Below, piece after piece: positions 58,573-64,000 of a DNA stretch of 64,000 bases (positions are counted from its first letter, which is position 1; each line of letters opens with the position of its first letter). Below the pieces are notes generated by a model. The model had not been told where the DNA came from and ran no database searches. It saw only the letters and a list, made by a program, of their open reading frames with translations. Source of the DNA: an uncultured Bacteroidia bacterium (GTDB taxonomy: Bacteria > Bacteroidota > Bacteroidia > Bacteroidales > UBA932); NCBI GenBank assembly GCA_902774155.1, contig CACYHF010000001.1, forward strand, positions 1-64,000, in the 5' to 3' direction. Position numbers and translations under genes: made by a program.

Positions 58573-59916
58573 TTAGATCGTGCCTTGCTCGAGCATGGCG
58601 GTGGCGACCTTCATGAAGCCGGCGATGTTGGCGCCCTTCACGTAGTCTACGGAGCCGTCGGGCTGCGTGCCGTATTTCACGCACTGCTCGTGGATGCTCT
58701 TCATGATGAAGTGCAGTTTGTCGTCCACTTCCTTGGCATCCCAGGAGATGTGCTCTGCGTTCTGGGTCATTTCCAGACCGGAGGTGGCCACACCACCAGC
58801 GTTCACGGCCTTGCCGGGAGCGAAGAGGATGCCGTTGTGCTGGAAGTAGTGGATGGCGGCGGGCTGGCAACCCATGTTGGAAACCTCGCAGCAGCACCAG
58901 CAACCGTTGGCAACCAGTTCCTTGGCGTCTTCTTCGGAAAGTTCGTTCTGGAAGGCGCAGGGGAGGGCGATGTCCACGGGGATGCTCCAGGCCTTCTTGC
59001 CGGCGGTGAACTGAGCCTTGCCGGGGTATTTATCGGCCATATCCTGAACCTTGTTGCGGTTGGAGGCACGCATGACCAGCATGTAGTCGATCATTTCCTT
59101 GGTGATGCCTTCCGGGATGTGGCAGACGCCGTCGGGGCCGGAGATGGCCACCACCTTGGCGCCCAGTTCAGTGGCTTTGATAGCGGCGCCCCAGGCTACG
59201 TTGCCGAAGCCGGACAGGGCCACTTTCTTGCCCACGATGCTCTTGCCGGCCTTCTCCAGCAGGTGCTGGGTGAAGTACAGGGCACCGAAACCGGTGGCCT
59301 CCGGACGAAGGATAGAGCCGCCCCAGGTGCCGCCCTTACCGGTGAGAACGCCGGTGTTGTACTGGCGGGCCAGCTTCTTGTACATGCCATAGAGATAGCC
59401 GATTTCACGGCCGCCCACACCTACGTCGCCGGCGGGGATGTCCTGATCCGGGCCGATGCAGTTCCACAGCTCCAGCATAAAAGCCTGGCAGAAACGCATG
59501 ATTTCGTCGTTGGACTTGCCCACGGGGTCGAAGTCCGAGCCGCCCTTGGCGCCGCCCATGGGCAGGGTGGTGAGGGCATTCTTGAAGGTTTGCTCGAAGC
59601 CCAGGAACTTGAGCATGGAAGGGGTCACTGCCTTGTGGAAGCGGAGACCGCCCTTATAGGGACCGATGGCACTGTTGAACTGGATGCGGTAGCCGGTGTT
59701 GGTCTGAACTTCGCCTTTGTCGTCGATCCAGGTGACGCGGAACGTGAAAATACGGTCCGGTTCTACCAGGCGCTCCACGATTTTGGCCTGTTCAAACTCC
59801 GGGTGCTGATTGTAAACTTCCTCGATGGATTCCAGTACTTCCTGGACTGCCTGCAGATACTCTTTCTCCAGCGGATACTTGGCCTGAAGGCGTGCCATGA
59901 TGTCAGTCGTTTTCAT
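58573..59916 (-). CDS. gdhA: NADP-specific glutamate dehydrogenase
   Basis: 447-residue hexameric-type GDH that makes glutamate from 2-oxoglutarate and ammonia. GPYKGGLRFHKAVTPSMLKFLGFEQTFKNALTTLPMGGAKGGSDFDPVGKS near 89-138 holds the catalytic lysines (KGGLRF, GGAKGG); GDVGVGGREIGYL near 166-178; nucleotide fold VALSGFGNVAWGAA near 232-245. The ATG at 59916 (MKTTDI) is preferred over one 16 codons earlier in the leader. Length and motifs match the small NADP-type enzyme. Box TACATTTG (59984-59977) lies upstream. Confidence 0.95.
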   Translation of the reverse strand: MKTTDIMARLQAKYPLEKEYLQAVQEVLESIEEVYNQHPEFEQAKIVERLVEPDRIFTFRVTWIDDKGEVQTNTGYRIQFNSAIGPYKGGLRFHKAVTPSMLKFLGFEQTFKNALTTLPMGGAKGGSDFDPVGKSNDEIMRFCQAFMLELWNCIGPDQDIPAGDVGVGGREIGYLYGMYKKLARQYNTGVLTGKGGTWGGSILRPEATGFGALYFTQHLLEKAGKSIVGKKVALSGFGNVAWGAAIKATELGAKVVAISGPDGVCHIPEGITKEMIDYMLVMRASNRNKVQDMADKYPGKAQFTAGKKAWSIPVDIALPCAFQNELSEEDAKELVANGCWCCCEVSNMGCQPAAIHYFQHNGILFAPGKAVNAGGVATSGLEMTQNAEHISWDAKEVDDKLHFIMKSIHEQCVKYGTQPDGSVDYVKGANIAGFMKVATAMLEQGTI

Positions 59917-59974
59917 TTTTTGGTTTTCGTTAGGTGTTATGATTAATAATAAAAAGGGATTCATTTGAATTCCA

Positions 59975-60034
59975 TTGCAAATGTAAAGAATAAAACGGGA
60001 ACGGCCAAGAATATCCCAGAAATTATTAACTTTG
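59975..60034. promoter_or_regulatory. divergent promoters of gdhA and the M49-like gene
   Basis: TACATTTGCA on the minus strand (59984-59975) is about 60 nt before the gdhA ATG, giving an unusually long leader for this window. TAACTTTG on the plus strand (60027-60034) is 33 nt before the ATG at 60068. Confidence 0.6.
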
Positions 60035-60067
60035 CAAGCTAAACCGATTTTAGTTAAATTACTATAT

Positions 60068-61669
60068 ATGAAAAAAGAACTTATCGCGCTTTGCTGCCTG
60101 GCAACGCTGCTCCTGGTCTCCTGTGAACGTCACCGGAGCAAGAGCGCCCAGTTGCTGGAGAACTATGCGCTGGTGACCATTCCTGCTCCGGACCTTTCAG
60201 GAATCACCGACAATGGCAAGGAGGTTCTGAATCTGTATCGTTTCGCCGCCGACCAAGCCGACGCCATCTATTGGGAACAGGTTTTCGGCCCTAAATCTAC
60301 GTTTGACAACCTGGCCGACCCTGCCGAAAAAGACTTCGCCTATGTGAATTACGGCCCTTGGAACCGCATTGACAATACGCCTTTCTTGGAGGGTTACGGC
60401 CCCCGTCCCGCCGGTGCCCGCTTCTATCCCGAAGATATGACGGATGCGGAGTTTGAGGCCCTGGCCGACCCTAATAAAAACAGCCCCTATACCCTGATCC
60501 GCCGCAAGGAAGACGGTTCCCTGGAGGTGGTCTGGTATCACGACGCCTACCGGGAGCAGGTGCATAAGCTGGCCGATATCCTCCGCGCTGCAGCCGATAT
60601 CACCATCAAGAGCAGCGTGCGGGAATACCTGCTGCAGATGGCCAATGGCTTGCTCGCAGACCAGTATTACGCCAGCGAGAAGTCCTGGCTGGAAATGACC
60701 GACAGCAAGATGGACCTTGTGATCGGCCCCAATGAAACCATTGACGACCAGCGCTATGGCATCAAGGCTTCCTATGGCGCCTATGTACTCCTGAAGAACG
60801 AGGATCGCACGGCCACCCTGCATTCCGTGGTGTCCCGGCTGCCGGAACTGCAGGCATCCCTGCCCGGCGACCCCGCCCACCATGCCTTTGTTCCGGGTAT
60901 GGAATCCAATATTTTCTCCTGCGATGTGATCTATTATGGCGGTTATACCAATGCCGGATACAAGACCATCGCCGTGAATTTCCCCTATGACGCCCGTGTA
61001 CAGCGGGAATACGGTACCCGTACCATTCTCTTCGATAACATCATCCGCGAGAAATTCAACCGCACCGTATTTCCGGCCGGTATGCTGCTGCTGGAAAGCC
61101 AGGACTGTGCCCATCTGGACGCCAACGCCTTCTATTGGGGGATCGTGTTCCGTGAGGTGGCCCAGGCCCTGGGTGTGAAGCAGACCATCAACAATAAGGG
61201 AACGGTAGTGGAAGCACTGGGTAACGAAGCCCTTACGCTGGAGAAGGCCAAGGCCAATGTGCTGGGCGCCTATCTTTGCGCCCAGGAGGTGGAAGCCCAC
61301 CGCGTAGACGCACTCATTATGAAGCAGGACGTGCTCACTACCTTCGTGGTGAACATCATCCGTTCCTGCCGTTTCGGCTTCGGTGATGCCACCGGCCGCG
61401 CCAACCTCGTCATTTACAATTATCTGATGGAAAGCGGTGCTATCGCCCGCAAGGCTTCCGGCAAATACAGCATCGACCAGCAGAAACTGGAAGAGGCCAT
61501 TAGCACCTTGGGCGCCCTCATTCTGGAACTGCAGGCCACTGGCAACCGCGAAGCTGCCACGGAGTTCGTGGACAAATACGCTGTGGTTGCGCCCACCATC
61601 AAGGCCGATGTCGTGAACCTGGAACTGGAGAAGATCCCCGTGGACCTTCGTTTTACCTATGAAAGATAA
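60068..61669 (+). CDS. M49-peptidase-like (DPP III-like) lipoprotein with lost zinc ligands
   Basis: 533-residue lipoprotein (signal MKKELIALCCLATLLLVSC, Cys19). The body follows the M49-like family common in Bacteroidota (ASYGAYVLLKNED; VNFPYDARVQREYGTRT). At the active site, where relatives carry HExxH followed by GLG, this protein reads REVAQALGVKQTINNKGTVVEAL with Arg362 and Gln366 in place of both zinc-binding histidines. The downstream EEGKAD-type segment reads LEKAKAN (391-397), so the third ligand also seems lost. It is probably a pseudoenzyme or binding protein. The next genes are an SLC13 permease and a porin. Confidence 0.72.
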   Translation: MKKELIALCCLATLLLVSCERHRSKSAQLLENYALVTIPAPDLSGITDNGKEVLNLYRFAADQADAIYWEQVFGPKSTFDNLADPAEKDFAYVNYGPWNRIDNTPFLEGYGPRPAGARFYPEDMTDAEFEALADPNKNSPYTLIRRKEDGSLEVVWYHDAYREQVHKLADILRAAADITIKSSVREYLLQMANGLLADQYYASEKSWLEMTDSKMDLVIGPNETIDDQRYGIKASYGAYVLLKNEDRTATLHSVVSRLPELQASLPGDPAHHAFVPGMESNIFSCDVIYYGGYTNAGYKTIAVNFPYDARVQREYGTRTILFDNIIREKFNRTVFPAGMLLLESQDCAHLDANAFYWGIVFREVAQALGVKQTINNKGTVVEALGNEALTLEKAKANVLGAYLCAQEVEAHRVDALIMKQDVLTTFVVNIIRSCRFGFGDATGRANLVIYNYLMESGAIARKASGKYSIDQQKLEEAISTLGALILELQATGNREAATEFVDKYAVVAPTIKADVVNLELEKIPVDLRFTYER

Positions 61670-61683
61670 AAAACTATTATAGT

Positions 61684-63129
61684 ATGGCTAAGAAATTCAA
61701 TTTGAAGTACTGGGTGTTCCTGCCGCTTGTGCTCGCCATCACCATTTTCCTTTGGGCGGTGCCCGTTTCGTTCTTCGGCATCGATGCGCTCACCGTTGTC
61801 CAGCAGCGTGTGATTGCACTCTTCGTTTTTGCCGCCCTTATGTGGATCTTTGAAATCATCCCCAACTGGTCCACCTCCCTGGTAGTGATCGTAGTAGCCC
61901 TGCTCACGGTCTCCAACAAGGGTATCGGCATCTTCTGCGACCCTCAGTATGGCACCCTGGTCCCTTACGGCCGCATTATGAGTTCTATGGCAGACCCTGT
62001 GGTCATGCTCTTCCTGGGCGGCTTTGTGCTGGCCATCATGGCCGAGAAATATGGCCTGGACGTTACTATGGCCAGGGCTCTGCTGAAGCTTTTCGGCTCC
62101 AAGCCGGAGATCGTGCTCCTGGGCTTCCTCATTATGATTTCCGTCTTCTCCATGTTTATGTCCAACACCGCCACCGCCGCTATGATGCTGGCCCTCCTCA
62201 CCCCGGTGCTTTCCAAGCTCCCGGCCGATGACAAGGGCAAGATCGGCCTGGCGCTGTCCATCCCCGTGGCCGCCAACCTGGGCGGTATCGGAACGCCTAT
62301 CGGCACGCCGCCCAACGCCACCGCCAAAGGCGCCCTGGAGCAGGCCGGTATCGACGTTTCCTTCGGTGACTGGTGCGTACATATGATTCCCTATGTGATC
62401 ATTATGATTGTGATTGCCTGGATCGTGCTGCGCATTATGTTCCCCTTCAAGACCAAGAAGCTGGTCCTGGAAATCCCGGAGAACAAAGTACAGAAGGACT
62501 GGAAGCTCACCCTTGTGTGGATCACCTTCATCGGAACCATCCTCCTGTGGGCCACCGAGCAGCTTACCCACATCAACTCCAACATCGTAGCCCTGATTCC
62601 GCTGGGGGTGTTCACCGCAACGGGCCTGTTCGGCAAGGATGAAATCAAGGAAATCAACTGGACCGTTCTCTGGCTGGTAGCCGGCGGCTTCTGCCTGGGT
62701 TACTGCCTGCAGGACACCGGTCTGGCCAAGGTGCTCATCCAGGCCATCCCGTTCGGCAGTATGTCCGTGGTGGTGGTGCTGGTAATCGCCGGTCTGGTGT
62801 GCTACTTCCTGTCCAACTTCATCTCCAACTCCGCTACGGCGGCCCTGCTCATCCCCATCCTCATTGTGGTGGCCAACGGTATGGCAGATCCCGAAGCCGC
62901 CAACAACGCCCAGTTCCTGGCAATGGGCGGCACCAGCGCTATGATTATCTTCATCGCCGTGTGTGCCTCCATCGCCATGCTGTTCCCCATCTCCACGCCG
63001 CCGAATGCCATCGCCTCTTCCACCGGTATGGTAGAGACCAAGGATATGACCAAGGTCGGTTTAGTAATGGGTGTGATCGGCTTTATCCTAGGTTATTTCT
63101 GGCTCACTAAACTGTTCCCGTTTGCATAA
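61684..63129 (+). CDS. SLC13/DASS-family sodium:anion (dicarboxylate) symporter
   Basis: 481-residue membrane transporter with about eleven hydrophobic segments. The two SNT motifs that bind substrate carboxylates and sodium are present: MSNTATAAMML near 160-170 and NFISNSATAALLIPIL near 379-394. Also seen: IGTPIGTPPNATAKGAL near 200-216 and MLFPISTPPNAIASSTG near 433-449, the hairpin-proximal repeats of DASS proteins. Probable substrates are succinate, malate or similar anions. It lies 14 nt after the M49-like gene and 1 nt before the porin gene, so these form an operon. Confidence 0.92.
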   Translation: MAKKFNLKYWVFLPLVLAITIFLWAVPVSFFGIDALTVVQQRVIALFVFAALMWIFEIIPNWSTSLVVIVVALLTVSNKGIGIFCDPQYGTLVPYGRIMSSMADPVVMLFLGGFVLAIMAEKYGLDVTMARALLKLFGSKPEIVLLGFLIMISVFSMFMSNTATAAMMLALLTPVLSKLPADDKGKIGLALSIPVAANLGGIGTPIGTPPNATAKGALEQAGIDVSFGDWCVHMIPYVIIMIVIAWIVLRIMFPFKTKKLVLEIPENKVQKDWKLTLVWITFIGTILLWATEQLTHINSNIVALIPLGVFTATGLFGKDEIKEINWTVLWLVAGGFCLGYCLQDTGLAKVLIQAIPFGSMSVVVVLVIAGLVCYFLSNFISNSATAALLIPILIVVANGMADPEAANNAQFLAMGGTSAMIIFIAVCASIAMLFPISTPPNAIASSTGMVETKDMTKVGLVMGVIGFILGYFWLTKLFPFA

Positions 63130-63130
63130 T

Positions 63131-64000
63131 ATGAAGAAACATATCGTTATTTTGGCAGCGCTCCTGATCGGGGGCACTGCTTTTGCGCAGGAAGAAAAGC
63201 CTTCCCACTTCAAGCTGTACGGCTTTATCCGTAATTACGTAACCGCCGATACCCGTGCCGTGAATGCCGGTACGGAGGACCTTTATTACTATATGCCCAA
63301 GGATGTGAGTATGAAGGACGGCTATGACCAGAATGCCGGTTTCAACTGGCGTTTCGTGTCCCTCACCACTCGTCTGGGCCTGGATGTGTCCGGGTACAAG
63401 TGGGGCAAAATGGGCATTTCCGGTAAAGTGGAGGCCGACTTCTATAACTTCAGCACCAGTTCGGTGGTTCCCGTCCTGCGTCTGCGCCAGGCTTTTGTGA
63501 AGCTCAACTGGGACGACTGTCCCGTCTCGCTCACCCTGGGCCAGGCGTGGCATCCCGTAGGCGTGGACCTGCCGCATATGACCAACCTGGAGTCCGGCGC
63601 CCCCTTCAATCCTTTCAACCGCAGCCCTCAGCTCACGGTGGACGTGAACCTGGGTTCCGGTTTCGGCCTTACCGCCAGCGTGCTGTACCTGAACCACTAC
63701 CTGCCCACCGGTCCTGCCGGCAAGAGCAAGGATTATTACAAGTACGGCCTGCCGGAAATGTATCTGGGCTTTTCTTACAAGAACGGAGGTTTTCTGGGCA
63801 AGTTAGGTCTGGATATGGTGAACTCCCGTCCCTACCGTACCACTACGGACTGGTTGGTAGAAGATGCATCTAACAAGACCCGGGAAGTGAAGAGCCTGCT
63901 TACCACCTTCTCTCCCTTCCTCTTCCTGCAGTATACCAAGGGCATGTTCCAGTTGCGTGCCAAGAGCATTCTGGCGCAGAGCGGCGAACAGCTGAACCTG
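63131..64000 (+). CDS. DcaP-like outer-membrane porin (3' end beyond window)
   Basis: 290 codons are visible with no stop. The start MKKHIVILAALLIGGTAFAQ is a signal peptide cut after AFA, followed by a beta-barrel pattern of alternating aromatic strands: FKLYGFIRNYVTADTR, WRFVSLTTRLGLDVSGYKW, ISGKVEADFYNFSTSS, LRLRQAFVKLNW, VSLTLGQAWHPVG. This matches the DcaP-like porins of Bacteroidota that are paired with transporters. It begins one base after the SLC13 stop, so outer-membrane entry and inner-membrane uptake of the same solute are coupled. The C-terminal strands are outside the window. Confidence 0.85.
   Translation, partial: MKKHIVILAALLIGGTAFAQEEKPSHFKLYGFIRNYVTADTRAVNAGTEDLYYYMPKDVSMKDGYDQNAGFNWRFVSLTTRLGLDVSGYKWGKMGISGKVEADFYNFSTSSVVPVLRLRQAFVKLNWDDCPVSLTLGQAWHPVGVDLPHMTNLESGAPFNPFNRSPQLTVDVNLGSGFGLTASVLYLNHYLPTGPAGKSKDYYKYGLPEMYLGFSYKNGGFLGKLGLDMVNSRPYRTTTDWLVEDASNKTREVKSLLTTFSPFLFLQYTKGMFQLRAKSILAQSGEQLNL

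Noticed and set aside
1..64000. CRISPR arrays, integrases, insertion sequences and restriction or toxin systems
   Set aside because: No regularly spaced repeat arrays and no proteins with transposase, recombinase, Cas, methyltransferase-restriction or toxin features were seen. The only repeats are the small palindromes reported.

Overview
The window is a contiguous piece of a GC-rich Bacteroidota chromosome, most likely order Bacteroidales. The evidence is the gene families (DUF4492-cydAB, DUF4293, NigD-like lipoprotein, two OmpH/Skp proteins, an Rpb6-type omega subunit, a sigma-54 gene beside SPOR and LEA-like genes), the TAnnTTTG -7 promoter boxes in front of many genes, and Bacteroidota-type MraY and FtsQ. 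No phage, plasmid, integrase, transposase, CRISPR array or recognisable defence system is present. It is almost entirely core chromosome.

Layout. 1-4720 (+): the tail of a CstA-like transporter, a HerA-like ATPase, DUF4492, and cydA-cydB for cytochrome bd oxidase; cydA carries an apparent frameshifting deletion near its N-terminus. 4820-9279: mazG (-), an acyl-CoA hydrolase/transferase, a CBM9-like protein, prfA and queF. 9280-14108 (-): a tightly overlapping fatty-acid set (FabZ-like, FabF, FabK, DUF4293), then murQ and a secreted phosphodiesterase-like lipoprotein. 14198-16391 (+): a nucleotidyltransferase, a CPBP protease and a DivIC/FtsB-like protein. 16392-16784 has no protein gene but holds a GTGGC-bounded palindromic repeat, two further strong hairpins and a G-run cluster, followed by an orphan HTH-like gene. 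17227-19767: divergent gltX and folP.

19907-35148 (-) is a complete dcw cluster read as mraZ-rsmH-ftsL-ftsI-murE-mraY-murD-ftsW-murG-murC-ftsQ-ftsA-ftsZ, with most junctions overlapping by 1-4 nt. Four TGGAA-like pentamers at exact 10-bp spacing precede mraZ and look like a MraZ operator. 35298-37685 (-): LEA-like lipoprotein, SPOR protein, rpoN. 37726-43052: miaB (+), then upp, radC, a voltage-gated K+ channel-like protein and an OadA-like carboxyltransferase without a biotinyl lysine (all -). A tRNA-His follows. 43321-53631 (-) is an envelope and maintenance block: M23 peptidase, NigD-like, Fur-like, recN, rpoZ, bamD, trxB, a LysM/periplasmic-binding fusion, a glycosyltransferase, OmpH and pdxJ. 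53714-58505 (+): nadK, uppS, bamA, ompH. Then gdhA (-), and a + strand trio of an M49-like protein lacking its zinc ligands, an SLC13 transporter and a DcaP-like porin cut by the window end.

The genes together cover peptidoglycan synthesis and septation (dcw, uppS, murQ, divIC), outer-membrane assembly (bamA, bamD, two ompH), fatty acid elongation and microaerobic respiration. The most unexplained signals are sequence-level: a heptamer GGCCGAT/ATCGGCC occurring over 100 times by hand count, a two-copy GTGGC...GCCAC palindromic element, and promoters lying only 4-6 nt from start codons, which implies leaderless mRNAs.
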